NCBI GenBank assembly: GCA_958430865.1
Contig: CAUDNR010003446.1
Location: forward strand, 16,950-58,090
Reading direction: 5' to 3'
Length of the DNA stretch: 41,141 nucleotides
Source: Entrophospora sp. SA101
Taxonomy: Eukaryota > Glomeromycota > Glomeromycetes > Entrophosporales > Entrophosporaceae
Part shown: positions 31,755 through 41,141 of the stretch, piece by piece
Layout: every line of letters starts with the position of its first letter
How positions within the stretch are numbered: the first letter of the stretch is position 1
Position numbers and translations under genes: made by a program
The notes under the pieces: model-generated
Databases searched by the model: none
Told to the model about the DNA's origin: nothing
Seen by the model: the letters and a program-made list of their open reading frames with translations, nothing else

Positions 31755-32224
31755 ATGGGTAACCATAAAAAAAATCCACATCCCCGACTTAACTAAACTG
31801 GAAAACTTTAACTTATCTTTGATTAACAATATTAATATTACTAATACCCAAGTTTCTTTAGCCCAAGATTATGAGGAGAATGTTACGATATTGACATTAA
31901 TAATAGTAATGAAATTGGTTCCACCAGAAGAAAATCTGATAGAATTACCAACCACCAAATCTTTTGATAATAAATCAATAAAAGTTTCATAAACACTTGA
32001 TCTTATATGATTAAATTTAGTGATGAAGGCAAAAACAAAAAAAGTACTGGAGTTAATAGTGTTTCGAGGGTTGCCATTTTTTTGGAGAATGAATATGGCA
32101 AGATTGAAAAGGGCGATGGAGGCGGGACCGGATAATTTGATTAGATTACGCTGATAAAAATAATGCTAGTTGGAAACGTTCTACCATATCTATTAGATGT
32201 AGAAATAAAAGTTTATGTAAATAA
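31755..32224 (+). pseudogene. decayed coding sequence, family not recognised
   Basis: Successive plus-strand frames have protein-like composition broken by shifts: DLTKLENFNLSLINNINITN with a further ~45 codons; an overlapping frame DINNSNEIGSTRRKSDRITN; MIKFSDEGKNKKSTGVNSVS followed by VAIFLENEYGKIEKGDGGG; and ADKNNASWKRSTISIRCRNK to a stop near 32,224. No domain recognised. It reads as an old gene or element fragment. Confidence 0.35.
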
Positions 32225-33000
32225 GTAATATAATATCTTTCTGAAATTTCATATTATAATGCAACAGCCAATTTGGTTGGAATAAACTTTCTTTTTCAAA
32301 TCTAATTCGATGAATTGATTTAACAATAATAGGAATTGATTGCCACATTAAGTGTGATTGCTTGATAAAATAAAAATATTATACAGTCATTAAGGTACAA
32401 AAAAAATCCCAACAAAAATAATTTTTAATGTTCAAGAAAATAAAATTATAAAGAAATTAATTTTTTTGTGTTCAATTAATATCTATTTCTAGCAACTTCT
32501 TTTGAACCTTTTATTTTCAAACTGATAAGATAAAAAAATCTACGTTTTCTCTCACCGCTTCCTTCCCATCCACTATTACCTGTTTTATTATTGTTTATTG
32601 TTTATCCCTTTGCTGATAAGATTAAAATTCCTAAATATGGGAAACCAAATAAATTACTATTCTTTAAATTTATTCTTTATATATTTATCTATAACGAATT
32701 GTAAAAAAACTAATAATTAATTTCTCGCATATGTCACCTTGTTTTTTTCATTTCATTCTTCCCAAAAAATTTTGTTTAATAAAAGTTGAGTTTTCTTGGA
32801 TCCGTATGTTCTGTACATTTTGTAGATTCGTTCAGCTCGTTCGTTCTGAATATGAGCATGATAATGAATAATGAGTACTTTCTTTCTACTACTATAGAAC
32901 GTTTTATTGACGTAATCATTCTTTCATACAATAATAATGATGATGATAACCAAAATTATACTAAACGAAACAAAAAAAAATTACAAGTAGGGGGAAAGCG
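32225..33000. other. intergenic, no firm gene
   Basis: AT-rich. The frame over 32,786-33,031 encodes an Asn/Asp/Lys-rich stretch without a known domain and is not called. A (TAAA)n run lies near 33,030-33,052. Confidence 0.4.
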
Positions 33001-33003
33001 GTG

Positions 33004-33240
33004 CTACGAGTTTTTGTGTCGTTTTTTATAATAAATAAATAAATAAATAAATAATAAAAAATATGTTTTAATCTCTTGAAATTCTTTTAATTCTTTTAAT
33101 GAAGGTTGCATATTGTGTTCCAAAGGTAAGATCCTCTTGAAAATAATATAATAAAAATATATAAATAGTTTTTCTATATTTTTAAAGTAAATTTTTTCTA
33201 CCTTGGAAAACTCATTGAGATCATTCATATTGAAGATCAT
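33004..33240 (-). CDS. short divergent ORF next to TMEM19 gene, doubtful
   Basis: ATG 33240 gives MIFNMNDLNEFSK followed by a possible gtag donor. After a ttcaag acceptor the text reads RILPLEHNMQPSLKELKEFQEIK and then runs into Phe/Ile/Tyr-rich AT sequence. Read straight through, it is a 78-residue ORF. Either version starts about 70 bases from the TMEM19 start, on the opposite strand, suggesting a shared promoter. No family recognised; more exons may lie downstream. Confidence 0.3.
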   Translation of the reverse strand: MIFNMNDLNEFSKVEKIYFKNIEKLFIYFYYIIFKRILPLEHNMQPSLKELKEFQEIKTYFLLFIYLFIYYKKRHKNS

Positions 33241-33311
33241 TTTCCAATTTTATCACATTGTAATATTTCCCTCTCATGTAGTCTTTATAAACTTTTATTA
33301 TTTTAAAAATA

Positions 33312-34522
33312 ATGAATTTAATAGCAAGTTTTATAATATCAATTTTGTTGGGATTACATGGTTATACTAAAAAATCGTTATCATTATCTGGTGCAATAGC
33401 TGCATTTTTTGTTGGTCTGGGGACTATTGCTCATGATTGGAATGTGTATGCAGTAGTATTATTGACATTCTATTTTACGAGTTCAAGGCTAACCAAAGTA
33501 AAAATTTTTTTATAATTAATTAATTAATTAAATTAAAAAAATTTGTTTTCTTTCTTATTTTCTTTATTTTTTCCTCTCTGAGATAGTATAAAGCAGAAAG
33601 GAAGAAGAAATTAGAGGAAGATTATGTTGATGGTGGCCAAAGAACTATCGCACAGGTTTTGTGTACTTCATTATTTGGAACATCGATAGCAATACTTCAT
33701 CAGTGGATATATGGCGGTAATCTGGAATGTTTGTTGGAAGATCGAGGCTCAAGATTTCTATTTTGGATGTATATTGGGTGAATAATTTTACAATAAAATT
33801 TTTCCTTTTATATTTAATCTCAACCATACACATTATATATTTAACCATTTTTTTAAAACAAATGGAAAAGACATTATGCTACATGTAATGGTGATACGGT
33901 AAAGTTATAAATTATATCTGGATCAATTGTTTTATAGTTGTAAATTATGGAAACAAGCAAATAATTATATATATATATTCTTCTAGTGGGCAAGCGAACT
34001 TGGCATACTTAGTAAAGATTGGCCTATATTAATAACAACATTTAAAAAGGTTGGTCTTTTTTGGGGGGAATGAAAAAAAGAATGAATGGATATCATTGAT
34101 CAATTCCATTTCACCAATTCCAATTTCAATTTCAATCCAATTGATTAAATTAGGTTCCACCTGGTACAAATGGAGGTGTATCACCATTAGGTTTATTAGC
34201 TTCAGTTATGGGTGGCTTTATAATTGGTGTCTTTGCATTAATAACTATTGTGATAACAGATGGTTGTGTAAAAATCTGGTATGAAATAATTATAATTTCA
34301 TCATTTGCAGGATTTTTTGGTTCATTGGTAGATTCATTACTAGGTGCAACAGTCCAGCAAACAAATTATTCTGAGAAATCAAAAAAGATTACTTATCATG
34401 AAACTGAAAATGTCAAAGTTATTAGTGGAATTGATTTGTTGGATAATAATCAAGTGAATTTTTTTTCAGCATTATTTACTGGTTTGGTGACAGGATTTTT
34501 AGGCGATTGGCTTATTAATTAA
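33312..34522 (+). CDS. TMEM19/DUF92 family integral membrane protein, five exons
   Basis: Exons 33,312-33,497, 33,587-33,777, 33,871-33,898, 33,987-34,049 and 34,154-34,522, all with GT-AG borders and consistent phases (278 residues). Exon 3 is only 28 bases. Family hallmarks are the N-terminal membrane segments with LSLSGAIAAFFVGLG, then SSRLTKYKAERKKK, DGGQRT, the core HYATCNGDTWASELGILS, VPPGTNGGVSPLGLLAS, and SFAGFFGSLVDSLLGATVQ near the end with a final hydrophobic helix. The family includes animal TMEM19 and the plant/cyanobacterial phytyl-phosphate kinase VTE6 branch. The fungal members' substrate is not established, so a lipid-phosphate kinase role is only possible. About five or six membrane segments are visible. 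The start is fixed by the hydrophobic N-terminus. Confidence 0.9.
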
Positions 34523-34925
34523 ATAACTGACACAACACCATTGATCATTTTGAAAAAAAAAATTTTTTAAATTTATATATATAAATCAAAATTACAATAT
34601 AATTTAACCAATCTATTAAAAATTTTAATGTTTAATCAGAACGATTATTATTAATCTTTGTCATTAATTCTAATACACTAGAAATTTTTTCTTAAATTAA
34701 ATTCATTCTATCATTTATATCTCTAATTTTAAATTATCATATGATGATCAAAAACTCCACTAAATCAAATTATATGCATGCATGTATTGGCGAGATTTGT
34801 ATAATTTTAATTTTTTTTTTTAATAATTACGTCATAAAGACGATTAACATATTTTGCACACCATTAACCGATTGAGAAAGAATTGTCATTTGCATTAAAT
34901 GATTATTCAATTAATATATTGTTAA
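34523..34925. other. intergenic downstream of TMEM19 gene
   Basis: AT-rich 3' flank, no gene seen. Confidence 0.45.
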
Positions 34926-35450
34926 GTTGGATCTGCATTTTTTATAACGTGTTGATTAGTATCGGGTTTGACAGCTATTTCTCCAGGCGATTTAGAAGAA
35001 CGTACCTAAATAAATATAAAACAATAAAATATAATTTCATTGTGTAAATAATATAATGATCAATGACATTAAAAAAAGTTTTACATTACATGTCCAAATC
35101 CTAATACCACACACAATAAGTATGAATGAAAGAAACAGTCTGACATTCTTCATTATGTTCCCTATTTTATAAATATAATTCCAGGTCCTGTTATTATTTT
35201 TAAAAATTTTAATGAATTCATAATTTAAAGTTTAATCAATATTCACCACATAACCAAAATAGTAAATGCTATAACAATTGTTAATCGTTGACTGAATTTT
35301 TTGTTAATATAAAAAAGTATATGTGATCATAGGCATAATAATCGATGCCAAATCAAAGAAATTATAAACGCTGATATATCGACGCCATCCCTCATGAAAC
35401 AATTGTATAATTATATGAGCTAATTTAGGTGTAGTTGATGATCTTTAAAG
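34926..35450 (-). pseudogene. ion-channel (TRP-like ion-transport family) relic
   Basis: On the minus strand, from about 35,430: an open piece contains LFHEGWRRYISVYNFFDLAS followed by IIMPMITY, a typical S2-S3 region of ion-transport proteins in which a soluble Tyr/Trp stretch precedes NFFDL. It ends in a stop, then a second piece reads QRLTIVIAFTILVMW (next helix). After an intron-like gap there follow YLLCVVLGFGH and, beyond another GT-AG interval, VRSSKSPGEIAVKPD to a TAA near 34,926. Order and motifs (NFFDLA, VVLGFGH) match the large ion-transport family seen in Rhizophagus, but the pieces need frame changes and much is missing. Fragment of a dead gene. Confidence 0.45.
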
Positions 35451-37420
35451 TCTACATAAGAACATATGCGATTTTTGAATATGATGAATGATAGAACTTT
35501 GGCTTTCGAATGAGTCCAAGATTGTCAATTTATTCAAAATTGAATATTAATAGCGAATATTAATTTATCGTAAGTACAAATTGGTTGATATTTTAAATAA
35601 CAACAATATGCAATATTTAATATAGTGGAAGCTTTAAATGATCCTAAGATCGTTGATATTTTCCCAAAATTGACTTGATGTGGATGTGGATTTTTTAAAA
35701 TAATTTCGCGACACAATAAAATTTGCAAAGTTTGTTTCTTATTGAAATATTAATATTTTTTTGATTTAAAAAGTTACACGGCGCCAAAGACAATTTCCCT
35801 CACCCTCTCCCCTTATCCCAACACAAGAAAGCAGTGCTTTATATATTTTTCTCTCTTAGCACGAATGCGTAAGTTTGAACACGTGCAAATTTTTTCTCCT
35901 GTTGCAAAAATGGTTGACGGATACTTTAGTTTTTTGACGTAACAATATGTTCAGACAAGGTACAATTACCATTTGTTCTTGATCTATACAAAGAGTTAAT
36001 GATTCAGTTAACTTGGTTTTTTGGGTAATTATTTTTAAATATTAGTTTCATACTATCACTAATTTCTTTTTTCATCCATTTTCTATTATTATTAAGTATT
36101 TTTTATATATACAATATTTAGAAATATAATAATGATTAAATTAAAAAGTATTTATTTATTAGTGACATTAGTAAGATCTGATGGAGATGCTATTAATATG
36201 TAACGATTATTATTACTTGGGCAATGTTTTTTATTTATACATACATATATATAAATAAAAAAATAATAAATAAAAATCCACCCTTCAGTATATTGCTTTG
36301 CAAGCTTCATAGATCTTGTCTTACTACTTTAATTCCATCAAATCCGCCTATATAACTATCGAATAATTGATCAACGTTAATCAAGTATAATGGTTTAGAA
36401 AGATTTTTTGATAAATAATATTAATAATAAATACAGATTATATACATTGTAAAAAACCAAGGTTTTTATATTCAATCCATTAATTCCTCTCATCGATTCC
36501 GGCAATTAATCATATAGAGGAATCATACTAATAATTCGTTATTTCAATTGTATAGTGACATCTAATTTCATATATTTTTGCAGTTGTTTAAATTTTCATA
36601 ATAATAATAAATTATGTATGAGGGCCAAAATCATGAAAATTTGTTGGGACAAGCTAATAATAGTGGTTTGTTATATTGTGTCAGTAGCTCATGTTACTTT
36701 CTAAAAGTGGAAGATTTTCTCTAGTTGCGCGCATAGCCTTTGAATCTAACTAAATGTATTATTATTATTATTATAATTATAATTATCATTATTATTGTCA
36801 CCAATTATTATTTGGGAGAACGTATTAATTGATGATACGATATAAATTTATGATTATGTGGATCAGAATGAATTGATTATTACTAACGAATTAGTTTTAT
36901 TAGCGAATAATTTTGGTTTAGTGATTTAAGAAGACATTTTATTTAGTCAAAACTAATTTATTAAGTTAATTTTTATTGCAAAACTTCTACAAAGTTATTT
37001 TACAAGCACGTCGAATTTGAGCTTCTTATATACAATTAAATTAATTAGCAGCAACTTCATTGCGATCCAGCAATTGATTGCGATATAGGATTCTAATTGC
37101 GATATCGCACTTTAAAGTTACCTAATTTCGACAATGTTATACGAATAAAAATAAAAACGTAATACAAATAAATAATAAAAAGAAATAAATAAGGAATATA
37201 TATATAAAAATCAAGTAAAAATAAAATAAAAATAGAAATAAAAGATTGATTCGGAATTAGGGTATTTCGGCAACAATCAGCTTTAAATCCTAATTCCAGT
37301 AACATCATTATTACTATCATTCATCACAATTATTATCCCTTAAACGGTTTTTCGGCTATTGATAGCCGAAATTTTTTTTCTGTTATAAAAAACTTTTTTA
37401 TGAAGGTATCACTTCCTAAT
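35451..37420. other. long gene-free stretch
   Basis: AT-rich with short ATT repeats (near 36,760-36,800). From 37,285 there is a short block resembling positions 81-115. A 9-bp hairpin lies at 37,351-37,370. Open frames at 35,534-35,728 and 37,093-37,320 are not convincing. Confidence 0.45.
37351..37370. repeat. short perfect hairpin
   Basis: ttcggctat, 2-base spacer, atagccgaa, followed by a T-run. It looks like a bacterial terminator, but the setting is eukaryotic, so it is more likely a small inverted repeat. Confidence 0.5.
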
Positions 37421-37535
37421 ACTAAAATGATCTTTGAGATTCAACTAATTGATCTGTGAAATAAAAATTCGGTTGTTGTCCTTGTAGTTTTCGTAAAATC
37501 TTCCTTAAAGTTGGTCGATTGACTATTTTTACTTT
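37421..37535 (-). pseudogene. C-terminal fragment of a protein kinase
   Basis: The minus-strand frame reads VNRPTLRKILRKLQGQQPNF and about 16 further residues to a TAG at about 37,421. NRPT followed by a leucine-rich helix is the usual last helix of kinases in this genome type (compare SKNRPTIEEVLAML in gene C). Nothing upstream restores the rest of a kinase domain. Isolated relic. Confidence 0.35.
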
Positions 37536-37689
37536 GCAGATCGTTAAATTGGCTAATAAGAATACAAGATCGTGATCAAAAAATCATTTTGTGTTACAAT
37601 TAAAGAAATTAAAGAATACTTTGACCGTTTAAATTATAATTATCATTATTATTATCATTTTTTTGTTTTTGTTTTTGTTTTTGTTTTTT

Positions 37690-37853
37690 GTTGGTTTACT
37701 CAAAACGCGTTGTTTGTTCATGAGGTAACATTTTCTTATAAAAAGCGCTTCTTTTCCTATTCTTTTTGTAGTTGGTTTACTCAAAACGCGTTTATTGTTC
37801 ATGAGCCAACATTTTCTTATATAAAGCGCTTATTTATCCTTTTCTTTTTGTAA
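37690..37853 (+). repeat. 81-bp tandem duplication
   Basis: Two units begin gttggtttactcaaaacgcg, at 37,690 and 37,771. They share TTGTTCATGAG, AACATTTTCTTATA and AAGCGCTT, with about eight differences. An open frame across them is a by-product of the duplication. Confidence 0.88.
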
Positions 37854-38740
37854 CAATACAATTACAATAAACCCAATCGTCTGCTATGGAGGAAGTTTCA
37901 GTTGAAGAGATCTTTAACTTGGGTAGGAGCACAGAGTCTATTGCTAAAAATCAGAAACTTCTTTTCTAAATTTGTTTAGTCATTCATTTTACTAACTTTT
38001 TTTTTCATTAATTATATTTAGGATGTCAAGATGCCAAAATCACGTTCTAGACAGAAAACATCAAGAGAGTGTTGAACCTGGTGAGAGACAGGATTTCAGT
38101 TTTATAATTAATTTATATTACATTATATAACTTGATTTTCCCAATTTTTTTAAGTCATATTAATATTAGTGCTTATGTCCGGAACATAAATTACTTCAAA
38201 AACTGGAGTTTTTTCGTTCAATGACACACTAACACCTATAATTGTCGCGAATATTTCAACGGTTTGGCCCAGGTATTAGAAAATGGTCTGCTGGATAACA
38301 AAAAAAAAAAAAAAATAGAGGATATAATTAAATCGTTTGGTTCAAGGACAACATTGATTATTTATTTTTTTTTATTTTTTTAAAAATAAAAACTATAATT
38401 CAAATTCAATTGGTTATTTGCATGCAGTTTTTCATGATTTTAAACCCTTATAAAAGAAACCCCAAATATTCTCAAATAAGCATGCAATTTTTATGATTTT
38501 AGCCCTTCTTTATACATAGGCAACCCCGTTAAAATAAATAATTTTTAAAACACCAAAGCCAAACATATGTAAATTACCCGTTAATATGAATGTCACCAAT
38601 AGAACTTTATAAACCGTAAACCGAAGAAATTTTTAATTTTTTTGAAGCCATTTATTTATATGTAAAATTGCCCCGTTAATCCGAATTTTTTATAAACCGA
38701 AGTGAAATAAAAATTGGGCCAATAATAATAATACACAAGT
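37854..38740. other. intergenic, possible isolated small exons
   Basis: ATG near 37,886 (MEEVSVEEIFNLG, then a gtaggagc donor-like site) and ATG near 38,050 (MPKSRSRQKTSREC, then stop) are short protein-like snippets, possibly transposase or gene starts. No continuation could be supported. A poly-A run lies at about 38,300-38,315. Confidence 0.3.
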
Positions 38741-38826
38741 TACACATCTAAACTCGACAAGTCGGACATTTATTTATATTATAAACAATTGATTGCTGCG
38801 TCCGACCTATCGAGTTTAGATGTGTA
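38741..38826. mobile_element. 86-bp MITE with 27-bp inverted ends
   Basis: Left end tacacatctaaactcgacaa and the reverse complement of the right end (tacacatctaaactcgatag) agree, and both continue into GTCGGAC. Two mismatches in 27 bases, with a centre of about 32 bases. A TA at the outer ends may be the target duplication. Confidence 0.8.
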
Positions 38827-38865
38827 GGTGAAAATTGAAATCTATAATTAAAATTTTGGGATGGA

Positions 38866-38937
38866 GTGTTTGGATATGAAATTCTGATTGGCTAATTTGA
38901 ACATGTTCACATAAATTTCATTTTCGCGCACCACATG
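38866..38937 (+). repeat. GATTGGCTAA repeat family, copy 2
   Basis: Order ggatatgaaattctgattgg, CTAATTTGAAC, CACATAAATTTCATTTTC, GCGCACC. It matches the minus strand of 27,040-27,118 and abuts the Tigger fragment. Confidence 0.6.
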
Positions 38938-38974
38938 TACAAAAATTTAATAACCGGGGTAGACTTTCCCCTAG

Positions 38975-39335
38975 TGCAAACAGAGAGAAAAAAAAATCTA
39001 CTGAAAAAGAAGTTGGAGCATCAAAAAGAAAACATACGCCTATAACAATCTCACAAAAAATAGAAGCATGCATTGAAAAAAATAAAGACCCAAACATAAA
39101 AAACAACCAGCTTGCGTCTAAATATAATGTCAGTGAATCTACTGTTTCTGAAATTCTAACAAAGACTGATTATTTTATCATTGAATCTAAATCAATTCAC
39201 TGCCAGAAAATGGATAAAGGAAATTCTAAATCCTAAATTTTTAAATTTATTAACTCGTTTGTCCGAATTAATTTATGACTCTAAAACCGAAGAAAAGTTC
39301 CTGCACAATTACCTTCAGTTTGCCTATGTAATTTG
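38975..39335 (+). pseudogene. Tigger/pogo-type transposase N-terminal fragment (CENP-B HTH)
   Basis: Open frame from about 38,976 to a TAA near 39,234: KRKHTPITISQKIEACIEKN, then NNQLASKYNVSESTVSEIL. This is the psq/CENP-B N-terminal helix-turn-helix of Tigger/pogo transposases. Beyond a frame change, text like LQFAYVIWIQ resembles the following CENP-B second HTH (where an aliphatic residue precedes WI). The DDE domain is absent; the sequence ends in a third partial copy of the GATTGGCTAA repeat. Dead fragment. Confidence 0.6.
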
Positions 39336-39624
39336 GATACAAAATTCTGATTGGCCAATTTGCGTGAATTTCACAACATAATAATAATAATAAAGGTAAA
39401 AAATTAAGACTTAACATTCAGAAAGTCAAAGTTTATCCAACCTTTATATACTATAAAACAGTTTAACTAAGTCGTGGGTTGCCATTGGCAAGAAATTAGG
39501 TGAGTGGTGTAAAAATTTGAATAACCACAGCATAACAGTTAATAATAATAATAATATTATTATTATTATGTTTATAAAATCAGTAGTAGTAGTAGCCGAA
39601 TTATTTACAAAATTTAATCAAAGT

Positions 39625-39738
39625 CAATGTTTTCACAAAAAGAAAATCTTCGGTTTAAAAAAACCTTAATAAAATCGGCTTACAGAGATAAATTTAACAA
39701 GTAGATAATACATCGGTTTATCATGTATATTTGTTTTA
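39625..39738 (-). repeat. dispersed repeat, copy 2 (inverted relative to 0.6 kb)
   Basis: The reverse complement aligns with 596-726, including the exact shared word aagccgattttattaagg. Divergence is moderate. Confidence 0.55.
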
Positions 39739-39843
39739 TTAATTGATTTTTTTAAAAAAATAAAATAAAAACCAAAAAATTTTACGATCCTCGTTAAAAA
39801 TTATTTACTTCACTTGGAAGCAATTATCAACAGTATGCTGTGA

Positions 39844-40290
39844 CAAGAAGAAAAGGAAACAGCAGCAGGTGATTCTACAACTACAACAACTAATAAGAAG
39901 GGACAAGAGAAACTGAAATCAAAAGAAAAGATCTTAAAGATAAAAATTGTAATTTTTTGTGAACAACCATTTATCAAAAAAAAAACTCAAGTAAAAACAT
40001 GAATATGTGTCAAGGTCTTTGTGGCTTAAGATATATTAATCATGTCATCAATAGCCCAGAAAGTTTTAATGATGGTAAAAGATCTGAAGATGTTACAAAA
40101 CAAACTTTTCCTCAAAATTTCCTGAAAACAAATTTTTTTCTTAATAAAATAAAATAGAAAGCATTATTAGAAGCTGAAGCAACTTAGTATTTAGACAAAG
40201 AAAATTTAGCAATTTACTATATCCAATATGAAAAAAATTATATAATGAAAATGCTATATGCGATAAGTGTAAATAACTAGAATGTAATCA
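39844..40290 (+). pseudogene. decayed coding pieces, family not recognised
   Basis: A frame without a start (EEKETAAGDSTTTTTNKKG followed by Lys-rich text) ends at about 40,001. An ATG at 39,999 then gives 52 residues (MNMCQGLCGLRYINHVINSP followed by ESFNDGKRSEDVTKQTFPQN and a short tail). After its stop, ALLEAEAT and YLDKENLAIYYIQYEKNY appear in broken frames. The composition is protein-like throughout. It may be an old gene; no domain recognised. Confidence 0.35.
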
Positions 40291-40401
40291 ATAAAGTAGC
40301 TTTGTAAAAATTTTCATTTTGATTTGTTAATTTTGAAGCTAAAAGGCCTAACTGGTAAATTTTTATTAATAAAGTAAATAATATTGCCAAATATATTCCT
40401 T

Positions 40402-40990
40402 GCTAATAATAATCAATTCCTTACTTGTCCAAAGAATGTTACAAGGAAATTGTGAGTTTCTTCTGGAATAAAATGGTCAAAATCATCCAATGACAAGAGA
40501 TATGAATTATCAGGAATCTGTTTTGTCAAAAAAACTTTTAGGTGTTATATCCATGATTCCTTTTAGTGCCAAAGGATCTTGATTTCTGTTCTTGAAATTT
40601 TTAAAAATGTTTAAAGTGTCCTTAGTTATGCTATCAATATGTATTTCCTTATTGAGAATACCTTGGATTTTGATCTGACCAAATATCATCAGTGTATTAG
40701 TCCATAATTTCCAAAAAAAAAAAAGAAATATATTGAAAATGTACATCATTTACTTCCTGGTCCTGATCATCAAGTTATTTGTTAAATGTTATGACTCTCA
40801 GTTGTCCAGTTCATAATTTCTCCCTTTTTTTGTTAATAATCAAATATTTTAAGTATGTGATTGATTTAAAATGTAAGATAAAGATGAAATGAGCAAATTA
40901 CTTTAGGTTTTTTGCGATTTTCTTTGTCATCTTTGTCATCATCTTGTAGATATAAAAATCTTTTTGGATTTTTGTTCCTGAAATTTTGTT
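40402..40990 (-). pseudogene. decayed multi-exon coding sequence, family not recognised
   Basis: Minus-strand pieces in order: after a tttcag acceptor, NKNPKRFLYLQDDDKDDKEN followed by RKKPK and a gtaat donor; then GEIMNWTTESHNI and a stop; then QDQEVNDVHFQ; then KLWTNTLMIFGQIKIQGILN running on to ALKGIMDITPKSFF; and after a frame change IPDNSYLLSLDDFDHFIPEE to a stop near 40,402. Frame breaks near 40,525 and 40,780 suggest a pseudogene. The order could also reflect unrecognised introns. Confidence 0.4.
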
Positions 40991-41141
40991 TCCATCATTT
41001 ATATATTAATAGCTTGTACATGTCATTCAATTATACATCAGGAAATTTTCCCCACCGCAATATTACATCCATAAATTTTAATATGCAAAGTTGTAATATT
41101 TGCATAAAAATTATGTAATATTTACACTTGATGTAATAATT

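Noticed and set aside
37351..37385. Hairpin followed by T-run resembling a rho-independent terminator
   Set aside because: The window is eukaryotic with spliced genes, so such terminators are not expected.
37572..37853. 93-residue ORF of Phe/Tyr-rich repeats
   Set aside because: It is the 81-bp tandem duplication read through. The first part is a TTTTG homopolymer-like run.
1..41141. CRISPR array, tRNA and rRNA genes
   Set aside because: No regularly spaced repeats with unique spacers, and no tRNA B-box/cloverleaf or rRNA text recognised by eye. A tRNAscan or Infernal run would settle it.

Overview
The window looks like nuclear DNA of an arbuscular mycorrhizal fungus of the Rhizophagus type (inference). 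It is very AT-rich. Genes carry many short GT-AG introns and are separated by long gaps full of microsatellites and transposon relics. The dominant gene class is the lineage-expanded kinase family typical of these fungi: TKL-like kinases with a Cys-zinc N-terminus, and kinases with Sel1 repeats. No tRNA, rRNA or CRISPR array was recognised.

Layout. 2.08-4.13 kb (minus) is a ten-exon clamp-loader gene, the ortholog of yeast RFC3 / human RFC5, with an MBF/E2F-like site upstream. 4.8-7.6 kb and 21.2-23.8 kb form an inverted segmental duplication. Each arm carries a copy of the same kinase gene: the left copy (A) is frameshifted and the right copy (B) is intact. 9.67-12.52 kb (plus) is a five-exon gene with an MLKL/HeLo-like N-terminal bundle, a pseudokinase domain (DFG changed to NFR) and C-terminal Sel1 repeats. 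13.6-15.2 kb (plus) is a low-complexity Asn/Pro-rich protein with a short ordered C-terminal module. 18.0-19.3 kb (minus) is a decayed, unassigned coding sequence. 24.7-26.5 kb (minus) is another kinase-like gene (C), in which the catalytic HRD is QQN. 28.46-29.05 kb is a broken Tc1/mariner transposase carrying a nested 140-bp hAT-type MITE with a perfect 8-bp target duplication. 30.5-31.1 kb (minus) encodes an Asn-rich prion-like protein. 33.3-34.5 kb (plus) is a five-exon TMEM19/DUF92 membrane protein. 34.9-41.1 kb is mostly wreckage: an ion-channel relic, a kinase C-terminus, a Tigger/pogo HTH fragment, MITEs and other decayed coding pieces.

How it fits together. Two genes are ordinary housekeeping loci (RFC3/5 and TMEM19). 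The rest is an accessory kinase neighbourhood. Of four kinase-like genes, only one (B) keeps the usual catalytic residues and an intact frame. One is a broken duplicate, one has lost the HRD aspartate, and one has lost the DFG aspartate and carries an MLKL-like amino-terminal domain. The last is the best candidate for something unusual: a domain order parallel to animal and plant MLKL cell-death executioners, with Sel1 repeats added. All functional statements are inferred from motifs seen here; no searches were run.
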